From the NCBI GenBank assembly GCA_001839685.1, contig MLAK01001135.1, positions 1 to 31,412 of the forward strand: DNA of 31,412 nt, read 5' to 3'. The notes under the pieces were generated by a model that worked only from the letters and a program-made list of their open reading frames with translations, was not told the DNA's origin and did no database searches. The translations under genes were made by a program, and so were the position numbers. Source of the DNA: Tritrichomonas foetus. Lineage: Eukaryota > Parabasalia > Tritrichomonadida > Tritrichomonadidae. Positions 10,501 through 17,592 of this stretch are shown here, one piece after another; the stretch's first letter is position 1, and each line of letters begins with the position of its first letter.

Positions 10501-10684
10501 AGATGGAGATCATCTACTTCCTGAAGAATTACCACTTGGATGGGTTTATGAACCACCAGCTTGGGGCTTTCCAATTAAGAGACCAACAAGGGCAACAAAT
10601 CGCGACTATGTTGAAGAAATGAGTGAAGAACTCTCCCTTGAACAACTTGTCTATGACTTAAATAAGGCGATGGATGAAGAATAA
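7598..10684 (+). CDS. CARMIL-like leucine-rich-repeat protein with PH-like N-terminus and acidic tail
   Basis: A 1028-residue soluble protein. Residues 20-115 read as a PH-like module (strand-rich, ending in a helix around GKLMEIFLRSF), followed by a short linker. Irregular RNase-inhibitor-type leucine-rich repeats span about 190-610, with units such as LRYLNLSKNKL and LRYVDVSNNGLGNDG. A basic Ser/Arg/Lys-rich stretch follows at about 640-690. The rest is long, probably disordered and strongly acidic, with a KDKKKKK cluster near 785. Near the C-terminus is a Trp/Pro-rich block, LGWVYEPPAWGFP. This order (PH, LRR, disordered tail) is that of CARMIL proteins, which bind actin capping protein and membranes, so a cytoskeletal role is plausible. 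I do not see a clear capping-protein-interaction motif, so this may be a trichomonad-specific LRR family. ATG 7598 has an Inr directly upstream; the stop overlaps TAAA. Confidence 0.6.
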   Translation: MQINHDHLKKACTICENEGARVLYKGGVNKIHDTKRGFAKRILVVTDLFITYFKDKAKPLIDRKHYWRDVSSFNFVDEKIELYFEKTPFRFFSPDAEKIAGKLMEIFLRSFSADELAPLDLNRFAHPPITVNGVGIQNRLSILINSSKNFKMPEFRKTLKQALQYNSPSLELKEGDQVAENKNLAIVLETLRAIPYLKVIKLPKFNETEKLYQSLAEFVQKPSNVKMIQFENKADKNFKLFSDSLIKSTNSQINAITFNNVEFSDDEFENVQKIAEKKENINSLSFLNSFTHHNFGIFASSLISSELANKITYLNLDKTDKLDLSLIINKLPKISVLSLAGCKLEISDALSLIAGSKMKGLRYLNLSKNKLTRPCDDVQLPLYLERVDVNHVKWENNTLPSFIQILFNQKLNNGLRLFCNGADVGEDGWEPVFEAFESLNKYPLLEFSWSKNKVDDKLFNYLEKNENLDTLFFNQVFSEDKEEEIVNFSRILPSLTKLTHIVLQGKEDENELKEKVTIIFDALEKSPGLRYVDVSNNGLGNDGLKKLNDLIDNCATLTHVSFDNSKIDSMDSFNSLISSGEARRKPLFIDWPEHDIDRLQKAKTIDNDGLHELKVKLHQLCTGISNAKASAIRRASINADHGINITGSLKVKKNHRSKSPSSSKGKRGSVRDIRGGSFRGAPRPNLLLPDHSPLDIDQDSPLNELIETYKSTFTSKFPEYMTEELTNKFSLNPIPLVESESDSENQQSSEYEEDNEVKEENLEEQIKTREIVIDEKKDKKKKKTKLVIIGEEEEQDEENSEVIELTLLKDPDIPFIPQLTFPKDVYKYITPHGLPKLEQLKLSSNSHLKPLDLPKLHLLGRAPPILPVKVTKQQPIPEDLNADDVEGKPVDKSSMMLNEETNELQIIKSHMKTEELSDFSSSMSDEDESFDDLFVGEFPKLSKHVSHDDEENDDNNFNNKSGSSTDDEDGDHLLPEELPLGWVYEPPAWGFPIKRPTRATNRDYVEEMSEELSLEQLVYDLNKAMDEE

Positions 10685-10870
10685 ATATAAATGAAGAAAT
10701 AAGTGATAGTACTTTTTTATTTAATAAAGAAATGATTTGATAATAACAAATTCGATAAAATTTTTCTTATTTGATCTTTTGGTGACAAATAAAAGGAATA
10801 AAGAAAAGAAAAAGAAAACAAAGTGAGTAGCATAATAAATTTACAAAGAAAAAATAAATAGAATATAAAA
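10685..10870. other. Convergent 3' intergenic region
   Basis: 186 bp between the 3' ends of the LRR gene (+) and the second cyclase gene (-). TAAA/TTTA motifs occur on both strands, enough to supply poly(A) signals in both directions. The cyclase stop (TAG) does not itself overlap TAAA, so its signal should lie here. Confidence 0.45.
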
Positions 10871-13800
10871 CTAAATGTCAGCATCTGTAAGTGGATCACT
10901 TTCATGACCATCAATATAAGGATCGTGTAAATCAAGAACATATGTAGTTGCCTCTCCTTTACCTTTCAAGAAGACTTTTTCTCTTTCAATTAACTTGTAT
11001 TTGCCTTCTGGAAGTGATTCTTTGGTTTCTTGAGACATTTGAATTGTGTCATAAGGCGCAGATGTTTCCAATCTTGCACTTACGTTAACAGCATCACCCC
11101 AAATATCGAATAAAGGTTTATCACTTCCCAAAATACCAGCAATAATGGGTCCACCAGTATTGATTCCAATTTGAAGCTGCAAATTACTTTTTGTTAGCAT
11201 GTTTCTCTTTTTGACAGAATTTCCGCATTTAATAGCAAATTGAACGGCTTCAATTTCGTGTGAAAAGTTAGAAACTTCGTCGAAAAGACCGCCTGCACAC
11301 ATATAAACACCATTAATGATTTTAAGCTTTACCAATGTTGGATATTTAGAGATGCAACGATCAAACTTTGTGAAAATTACATCTAATAGCTCCATAATTT
11401 CAGTATGTGAATGCATTCGACACCAATCAAGGAAATTAACGATCGCAATGAAGATAATTGTAGCTCTATCAACTTTAGAATGAAGAACTGTAGCTTTGGA
11501 CAGAAGTTTATTTGCCATAACACGTGGTAAAATTCTGTACAGTAGAAGTTCTACTGTTCGATTTGCATCTTGAAGTTTCTTTTCTTGTTCGGTAAATTCT
11601 GTTCGATCTCTTAAAACAAGGGCAAATGCAGGCTTATCACCATCTTCTTCTGTTAGAACTTCTTCTGAACTAATAACCAAAAATGTACAAGAAACTGGTG
11701 TTAAATTCATATTGGAACAAATAATATGCAAATTGTATCTAGGTGCTGAAGTTGTCTGTCTATTTATGAAATTAAATTGAGAAAAGAAATCAGTAGCTTG
11801 TTGATCACTTTCTTCATTTCTGGAAATGAAATTTTCAATTGGCTCACCAATTAACTGATCACGACTGTAACCAAGCATTTCAATTGTTGATTTGTTTACA
11901 TCTTGAATTCTTTTAGAGGTATCTAAAACAATAATAGCATCAAGTGATTGTTTAATAATGTATCTAGACTGGAATTTCGCTGAATAATTGCTTTTTGATC
12001 CTGATGAATCAAATCTTGCGATTAAATTAGCTATAGTTGATGCATAAGGTGAAGGTAAAAGCATTAGAACAGATTTCATTGATCTGAATTCATTGAAATA
12101 TGTTTTTACACGAATAATAAAGATAATGGAATAAATAAGAGTTAAAACTGTCAAGCACATTGCTATGGCATGAGAAGCAGAATTATATATGATATAAGTA
12201 TCTTTTATCGATTCATAGCCATTTCCAGTATTTTGATAGGATATTTGGCACGAATCATGAAATGCAAGTCGAACAATATTTAACAGCAAATCTTCTCTAG
12301 AAAAGTTTGAGTCTTCATATTCACGACAATAGCCCATTAAAATATCCAGATATTCGAGAATTTGTGATAAATTTTTTTGATTTTCTGGTAATTTTGCAAC
12401 TGTGTCATAATTAGTAATGGATAAAGTGGAGGTCCATTGAGATAGATATGGTTCGCCCTTATAAATATATAAAACTGGAGCAAATGAGGCCAATGTTATG
12501 ATTTTTTGACCAATATAATCAATATTTTCCAAATCATAATGAACTTCATAGAATCTAGTCTTCATTAAACGATAAGGTATAATCATAATGAATAAAATTA
12601 AAGCAGTTATTAAAAGTAAAGCTATGCTATATAAAACAAAAGGTGCTGTATTATGTGGATGATATTTTGGAATTTTATATTTGGAAATATCTTCGATTAA
12701 ATCTTCATTTGATGATTTATTTTGTTCCAAGATTTCATCAAATTCATCCAAGTCACTTTCATTTACATCTTGAAAAACTTTCCAGAAGTTCCTTCTTTCT
12801 TTATGTGTAAATTTAGTTGATACAGAAATAATTGCAATCACTAAAATTGAAATTACTGCGATCACACAGCCAGAAAAAATTTCATAACCTATTAAGAAGT
12901 TTTTAAATACAGAATCACAAAAAACTAAAATAGAAGCATGTAATGTTTTCATTGGAGTCACCATCGATCGTGTCACATTCGAAAATTCTTCGATATAATC
13001 AAATGATTCGCGTGTACATTGCCCAGGTTTAAGTAAAGAAGCAATCATATTTAGCATTACAACTTGAAATTGAAGACTTCTCCCACTGACGGAATCTGAT
13101 TCTGGATTCGCCCAAATATCAATTGCCTGTGCTGCACCATTCACATCTCTGTCTAAATTTGAGACACAATTAGAAATATTTTGCATCAAAGTTGAAAGAG
13201 AATCAACTGTATTAATACTTGGCCATAAGAATGTGTTATTAATTTCTTGAATTGTGGAATTAAATTCTGGGTAACAAGATGATAAAATTTGTAAAGAATA
13301 GTTCATTTGCGCTGAAATTGTAATAATTGAATAGCTTGAAATTCGAATTAATGATAAAGGTACGACTTCAGACATAATATATGATAAATTACTTGTTTTA
13401 TATCTATAGAATGCCGCAAAAATTAGAACAACGGCCATAATTGAATATAAAATTGAACTACTAATAACAGATTTCGATTTAATTCGTTGAACAACAGTTT
13501 GCGACTTTATTCGATTCATAGAAATTGTATCATTTGAGCGAGTAATTGGAGAAAATGACGATTTACTTCGACTTCTAGGAGTTTCAAATAAGGTCATATT
13601 TAAACTTTCAGCTTTTTGTTGCCAAAGTTGTCCTTGAATAAAGTCGCCTCTTAATTTATAATAATATTGACAAAGTTTGTTTGCTAAAAGGGAACAGTTT
13701 GGTGCGTGTGCTAAAAATATCAGAGACTGTAATTCATAATCTTTACAGGCTTTAGAATATTGAACAATATAATTGTGTGTGGCCTTCTCATTTTTTGGAC

Positions 13801-15262
13801 GAATCGAATTGCTTATTCCTTTTAAAATTTGAATGATTGAATTTTGAATGGTGTCTAATTGATCGAAAAATCGTTTTACTGAACGTTGGTCGAGTTTTAA
13901 GCCCACTGATTCATACTGAGCATCACAGAAAGCTTGTTTGGTCAAAAATGGAATAGATTCTTTATTTCTTTGTAAAATTTTTTGCGCATCAATATTGGTA
14001 ATAGACTTTCTAAGAACCAAAAAACGAACACTGTTGAACCAAATATTTATGTTACTACTTGTAGAAAACAAGAATTTAGCAAATTCAATCGATTGATTCT
14101 TATTCATTAATAAATGTCTTAATAATAAAATTGATTCTTGTTTATGTGCAATATATGAAGCAAATTTAACTTGTTCTTCGTCGACATCTTCATCAATGTC
14201 ATCAAGCTCATCATTTTCTGAGTTATCATTATCCTTTGACTTATTTTTTGACTTATTCATATTAGCAGGATTCTCTAATTTAAGACTTGCACGTTCTTCA
14301 AATGAATCCTCAGCATCTTCAATTACTTTAATAAGAAGTTTGTTTAATTTACTACTTCGCCAATTTACAAGCATTTCTGCGCACGGGACTGAAACGACTA
14401 ATAAGCCAATCATAAAGCCAATATTAATCGATGACACAAGTGACGTATATAAATATGGGAAAATACGATAAATAGCTAAAAAGAAGAAATAAAAATCAGT
14501 AATTAGAAATGAAATGTTAACAACCATGTTCAAATAGGGAATTCGGGAATCTTTATAAATTGAAAAAGCTGAATATAGAAAAATTAAACAATCGACTATC
14601 CAAAACCCAATTTCACCATCCTTTTGAGTAACAGGTAAAATTAAAATAATAATTGTTGGAGCAATTGTTTTCAGATAAATATTCCAAGAAGTCCAAGATT
14701 CAAAATAATAATTTGAAAAGTAAACTGAATCAGAATGTGCGTATGTAACTAGTGTATAAAAAACCAAAAATGCGGCAGTCGCCATTAATGAAAATGAGAA
14801 AAAAAAGTAAGATGGGGTTCCTTGAATGATTAAATTTATCTGCTTTTGTAGTGTTGCTCCTGATAAATTAAATAAAATTGGGGATAATATTTCAAAAATG
14901 AATTGAATAACAAGTGAAAATGTTTTGTTGAAAATTGATTTATCGGTAAAAAACGCAATTAATGAAAGAACAATAGAAATAAACCAGAAAGCAATTAAAA
15001 ACCCAATTGTTACACCAGTTGGACTGAAATCGACATATATAAATATGTTTGACAAATATTCAATTGCGTTTAAAATGTCGTTGTTGTCTCTGTTTAACAG
15101 TAAAGGGACGCCAAAGAGGATTGGAAACGTTTGCAGGCAGGTGAATAAAATTCGAACATTGTAAAACCAGTTGGGTAGTTTTTCAGCGCTATTGTAAAAA
15201 TGCCAGAAATGATGGAAATAGGACCATTCTTCGAGTCCATTCCATTTTTTGGAATCATACAT
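10871..15262 (-). CDS. Multi-pass membrane cyclase-homology protein, PAS plus cyclase domain lacking metal aspartates (C2-like active site)
   Basis: A 1463-residue protein with the same plan as the cyclase at 670-5349. It has an N-terminal bundle of hydrophobic segments to about 315; an Asn/Asp/Glu-rich linker at about 330-365; a helical cytosolic region; TM at about 600-622; a loop; TM at about 786-812; TM at about 871-893; a second loop; TM at about 1029-1050; PAS at about 1097-1215; and cyclase at about 1265-1445. In the cyclase domain both metal-binding Asp positions are changed: Ala1273 in FIAIVNF and Gly1318 in KIINGVY. They are 45 residues apart, exactly as D1383 and D1428 are in the other gene. 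The nucleotide-binding set is intact: Lys1314, Asp1386 (FDIWG), Asn1393 and Arg1397 (NVSAR). Alone it should not bind catalytic metals. It could be the C2-type partner in a heterodimer or a regulatory pseudo-cyclase. Its ATG follows a TCATA initiator by 1 nt. Confidence 0.9.
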   Translation of the reverse strand: MYDSKKWNGLEEWSYFHHFWHFYNSAEKLPNWFYNVRILFTCLQTFPILFGVPLLLNRDNNDILNAIEYLSNIFIYVDFSPTGVTIGFLIAFWFISIVLSLIAFFTDKSIFNKTFSLVIQFIFEILSPILFNLSGATLQKQINLIIQGTPSYFFFSFSLMATAAFLVFYTLVTYAHSDSVYFSNYYFESWTSWNIYLKTIAPTIIILILPVTQKDGEIGFWIVDCLIFLYSAFSIYKDSRIPYLNMVVNISFLITDFYFFFLAIYRIFPYLYTSLVSSINIGFMIGLLVVSVPCAEMLVNWRSSKLNKLLIKVIEDAEDSFEERASLKLENPANMNKSKNKSKDNDNSENDELDDIDEDVDEEQVKFASYIAHKQESILLLRHLLMNKNQSIEFAKFLFSTSSNINIWFNSVRFLVLRKSITNIDAQKILQRNKESIPFLTKQAFCDAQYESVGLKLDQRSVKRFFDQLDTIQNSIIQILKGISNSIRPKNEKATHNYIVQYSKACKDYELQSLIFLAHAPNCSLLANKLCQYYYKLRGDFIQGQLWQQKAESLNMTLFETPRSRSKSSFSPITRSNDTISMNRIKSQTVVQRIKSKSVISSSILYSIMAVVLIFAAFYRYKTSNLSYIMSEVVPLSLIRISSYSIITISAQMNYSLQILSSCYPEFNSTIQEINNTFLWPSINTVDSLSTLMQNISNCVSNLDRDVNGAAQAIDIWANPESDSVSGRSLQFQVVMLNMIASLLKPGQCTRESFDYIEEFSNVTRSMVTPMKTLHASILVFCDSVFKNFLIGYEIFSGCVIAVISILVIAIISVSTKFTHKERRNFWKVFQDVNESDLDEFDEILEQNKSSNEDLIEDISKYKIPKYHPHNTAPFVLYSIALLLITALILFIMIIPYRLMKTRFYEVHYDLENIDYIGQKIITLASFAPVLYIYKGEPYLSQWTSTLSITNYDTVAKLPENQKNLSQILEYLDILMGYCREYEDSNFSREDLLLNIVRLAFHDSCQISYQNTGNGYESIKDTYIIYNSASHAIAMCLTVLTLIYSIIFIIRVKTYFNEFRSMKSVLMLLPSPYASTIANLIARFDSSGSKSNYSAKFQSRYIIKQSLDAIIVLDTSKRIQDVNKSTIEMLGYSRDQLIGEPIENFISRNEESDQQATDFFSQFNFINRQTTSAPRYNLHIICSNMNLTPVSCTFLVISSEEVLTEEDGDKPAFALVLRDRTEFTEQEKKLQDANRTVELLLYRILPRVMANKLLSKATVLHSKVDRATIIFIAIVNFLDWCRMHSHTEIMELLDVIFTKFDRCISKYPTLVKLKIINGVYMCAGGLFDEVSNFSHEIEAVQFAIKCGNSVKKRNMLTKSNLQLQIGINTGGPIIAGILGSDKPLFDIWGDAVNVSARLETSAPYDTIQMSQETKESLPEGKYKLIEREKVFLKGKGEATTYVLDLHDPYIDGHESDPLTDADI

Positions 15263-15263
15263 G

Positions 15264-15268
15264 TATGA
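15264..15268 (-). promoter_or_regulatory. Inr of the second cyclase gene
   Basis: On the minus strand TCATA lies 1 nt before the ATG (CAT at 15260-15262). It matches TCA(C/T)(A/T) and would give a leader of about 4 nt. Because the leader is so short, an upstream start cannot be excluded. Confidence 0.4.
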
Positions 15269-15346
15269 TTTTTACTGACTAATTATGTTATGAAAAAGTG
15301 TTTATACGATAATATCAATGAAAAAGGAAATCGTTTAAATTTATGG

Positions 15347-15451
15347 ATTTCACCATGATTTCACCATTTAATATCTTGTTTTCACCTTGATAAAATTTTT
15401 TTATTTCATAATCACAAATTTTCTTTCTGACAATTCACCTAATTTCACCAT
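15347..15451. repeat. Dispersed ATTTCACCAT repeats in a divergent promoter region
   Basis: Three identical copies of ATTTCACCAT start at 15347, 15358 and 15442. Two related ones occur at 15379-15388 (TTTTCACCTT) and 15433-15440 (ATTCACCT). The first two are 11 bp apart, about one helical turn. All are in the same orientation and lie between the divergent second cyclase gene and the small LRR gene, 85-189 bp from the cyclase ATG. A regulator-binding array is the simplest reading; no known factor is assigned. Confidence 0.45.
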
Positions 15452-15522
15452 TTACTCTTTTCATCAAATTCATTCAAAATATTCTAAACTTCTCTTATTA
15501 TAAACCATATAAAAAGTTTCCA

Positions 15523-15527
15523 TCATA
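15523..15527 (+). promoter_or_regulatory. Inr of the small LRR gene
   Basis: TCATA matching TCA(C/T)(A/T), with its A 15 nt upstream of the ATG at 15540. This is a usual trichomonad leader length and supports that start codon. Confidence 0.55.
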
Positions 15528-15539
15528 ATATATAATAAC

Positions 15540-16328
15540 ATGAATGATCCAAAAATAAGAAGCCATCTTTTAGGACTCCTTAAAATCCAACGTGCAAATT
15601 TATCGTCTCGCGGAATTCTTGACTTTTCAAATCAGAACATTCGCAATTTGACTGGAATTGGCAATCAAAAATGTTTAAAAACATTGATTTTAAACGGAAC
15701 CCCTCTTAAAACATTCGAATCAATACCCCCTCAACAGAATCTACAAGTTCTAAAAGCAAACGATTCAAACATTTCCTCATTTGTTGGATTATCGCGCCAT
15801 CCCCAATTAAAATCAATTTCTTTGAAAAACACGCCAATTTCAAATATCGAAAACTTCAGACTTTCTTGCATCATAGTTTGCGACAAAAATCTTACAGAAA
15901 TTAATGGTATCAAAATATCAAAAACTGAAAGAGCCCTAGCCAGAAAGTATCCCCCAATTGCACGATTTCTTATTGAAGATGGCTGGAAAGTTGTCGTACC
16001 ACCTCCTTCTGTTGATGAAATGAGACAAATTGCAATTGACCATGATTTGACCATTCAAGATGTTGATCCTGACTTCACCAATGATGCTGCTGAACAATAT
16101 TTGAGAATTCCAATGACACTTTCAACTCGAAAAACTCACCAAAGTAGTGATGATGAATATATCTTTGAGGAAGAGCTCATGTCAGAGGAAGAACTTGTTG
16201 ACAATTTGATTGATGTGCTTGGAACAATCGGACTGAAGATTCCTCGTGACGAAGGAGCCCGCGATGATATCATTGATGCGATTGACATGCTTTCAGTGAT
16301 TTTGCAAGACTTAAGACCAAGTGAATAA
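15540..16328 (+). CDS. Small leucine-rich-repeat protein (SDS22-like repeats)
   Basis: A 262-residue, probably cytosolic protein. Residues about 20-125 contain three to four 22-residue leucine-rich repeats of the SDS22/LRR9 type (for example LDFSNQNIRNLTGIGN, LKTLILNGTPLKTFESI, LKSISLKNTPISNIENF). They are followed by a capping segment and a stretch with the motif RFLIEDGWKVVVPPPS. The last 110 residues are acidic and helical without a recognised domain. The C-terminal region suggests a specific conserved protein rather than a generic LRR scaffold, but I cannot name a family. It is divergent from the second cyclase gene and shares the 277-bp region with the ATTTCACCAT repeats. The ATG has a well-placed Inr. 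No signal peptide or membrane segment is visible. Confidence 0.8.
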   Translation: MNDPKIRSHLLGLLKIQRANLSSRGILDFSNQNIRNLTGIGNQKCLKTLILNGTPLKTFESIPPQQNLQVLKANDSNISSFVGLSRHPQLKSISLKNTPISNIENFRLSCIIVCDKNLTEINGIKISKTERALARKYPPIARFLIEDGWKVVVPPPSVDEMRQIAIDHDLTIQDVDPDFTNDAAEQYLRIPMTLSTRKTHQSSDDEYIFEEELMSEEELVDNLIDVLGTIGLKIPRDEGARDDIIDAIDMLSVILQDLRPSE

Positions 16329-16780
16329 CTAAAATGTTTGGACATTCATTATCTTTATTTGTTTGTTATGCCTTATTATTGATGTTTGCTAAGATATTTC
16401 ATATAATGACTTTGATATTGATAAAGAAGAATGAATAAATGATGAAAAAGGAGAATGAATAAAAAAAAAAAAAGAAGATTGAATAAAAAAGAAGAATGAA
16501 TGAATAATAAAAAAGAAGAATGAATGAATAATAAAAAGAAGAATAAATGAATAACAAAGAAGAAGAATGAATGAATAAAAGAAAGAAGAATGAAAGAATG
16601 ATTAAAAAGAAGAATGAAAGAATGATTAAAAAGAAGAATGAAAGAATGATAAAAAAGATGAATGAACGAATGAATGATTAAAAGAAAGTAATGCTGAATA
16701 AAGAAATAGTAAAATAATGTGAAGCGACAAAAATAGCAAAAATAATATAATTTATTAAACATAAACATCTAAAAATTTGA
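16329..16780. other. Convergent intergenic region dominated by low-complexity repeats
   Basis: 452 bp between the 3' ends of the small LRR gene and SGF29. Most of it is the purine-rich repeat listed next. The minus strand downstream of SGF29 contains TTTAATAAATTA, a likely poly(A) signal. The long hydrophobic open frame on the minus strand is just the translation of the repeat. Confidence 0.6.
16428..16684. repeat. Imperfect GAAGAATGAATGAATAAAA tandem repeat tract
   Basis: About 255 bp of degenerate tandem units built from GAAGAATGAATGA, AAAGAAGAATGAAAGAATGATT and A-runs. The plus strand is almost entirely purine plus T. Unit length varies (roughly 19-24 bp), with some nearly identical neighbours near 16585-16650. 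It lies between convergent genes, like the 23-bp repeat at 21777-21955, and shares its core GAAGAAT(G/A)A. Replication slippage is the likely origin. Confidence 0.75.
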
Positions 16781-17551
16781 TCACGGGTGCGGAATTACAT
16801 ATTTCTCTGGCACAAAAGTTGATTTATCTTCCGCTTCATAGAATTTTAGACGGTAGCATCTACCTGTCTCCGATGGCCCTTTAATTACTGACGCAACGTA
16901 AAACACAGACGTCCATGTGCTTTCAACCGGCCACAACGACAAAACTTTTGTGCCAGGTGGATATTCTGTAATTTTTGTCTTTCTATCTGGAAGGGTTGTT
17001 GGCATTGGTATCACCTCATTTTGTTCAACAGGGAATCCAACCGCTTGATCGAGAGTTGCATCTGCGATTATATATTTTGTGTCTTGGATTCCTTGAACGT
17101 AGCAGACAATGAAATCATTCTCAACCTTAGCTGCAACAAATGAGCCGATTGGAAGAAGTTCATCTTCGTTTTGAGGAATTGCTCCGCATAATGGCGGATA
17201 AGGCATTGATACAATTTCGAGCTCTTTTGTTAACAAAAAGTCGAACATTTTTCTGTGTTTTGAAGAAAGCATTGAAGTGGCTGACGTTTCAATTGAAGGA
17301 ATGTCGCCTTGATGTTTTATCATGGAAATGGCTTGTTCTGTTTTATGAATTTCATGGTCAATCTGACTCATAATATCTGTGAATTTGGAATCTAGCGAAG
17401 AAAACTGCAAATCATCAATCGGAAGCGATAAATAGTTCGCTAAAATCGAATTGACTTGATTAACGCTGTTATCGAGTTCGCAGGAATTATCGGCAAGTTC
17501 TTGAATGAATTGTAGGGTTTCTTGAGATACTGTGTCGTCTGGCTTTTCCAT
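16781..17551 (-). CDS. SGF29: SGF29-like SAGA subunit with tandem Tudor domain
   Basis: A 256-residue nuclear protein homologous to SGF29, the histone-reader subunit of SAGA/ATAC acetyltransferase complexes that binds H3K4me2/3. The N-terminal half is helical and probably coiled-coil, as in the family. The C-terminal half is the tandem Tudor domain: first Tudor about 130-185 (starting LPIGSFVAAKVENDF and ending at VIPMP), second about 195-256 (GTKVLSLWP, SVFYVASVIKG, YRLKFYEAEDK, VPEKYVIPHP). The residues corresponding to the methyl-lysine cage are aromatic: Trp207, Tyr218 and Phe237. The length is close to human SGF29 (293). The frame stays open 12 codons upstream of this ATG, but only from a TTG, so the ATG at 17551 is the likely start. 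It is head-to-head with the ASNSD1-like gene. Confidence 0.8.
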   Translation of the reverse strand: MEKPDDTVSQETLQFIQELADNSCELDNSVNQVNSILANYLSLPIDDLQFSSLDSKFTDIMSQIDHEIHKTEQAISMIKHQGDIPSIETSATSMLSSKHRKMFDFLLTKELEIVSMPYPPLCGAIPQNEDELLPIGSFVAAKVENDFIVCYVQGIQDTKYIIADATLDQAVGFPVEQNEVIPMPTTLPDRKTKITEYPPGTKVLSLWPVESTWTSVFYVASVIKGPSETGRCYRLKFYEAEDKSTFVPEKYVIPHP

Positions 17552-17592
17552 CAATCTCGAAAAGTAACCCAATATTCTGAATTTCAAATCAC
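17552..17592. promoter_or_regulatory. 41-bp shared region between two divergent start codons
   Basis: Only 41 bp separate the SGF29 ATG (17551, minus) from the ASNSD1-like ATG (17593, plus). On the plus strand TCACA at 17589-17593 fits the Inr consensus and overlaps the first ATG of ASNSD1. If transcription starts at its A (17591), the second ATG at 17617 may be the one used. No consensus Inr is seen on the minus strand. Confidence 0.45.

Noticed and set aside
16376..16768. Minus-strand 130-codon open frame rich in Phe, Leu, His and Ile
   Set aside because: It is the translation of the GAAGAATGAATGA repeat tract; periodic and low-complexity, with no independent support.
17552..17587. Extension of SGF29 by 12 codons
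   Set aside because: It begins with TTG, not ATG, and the nearest upstream ATG is followed directly by a stop in its own frame. The ATG at 17551 is preferred.
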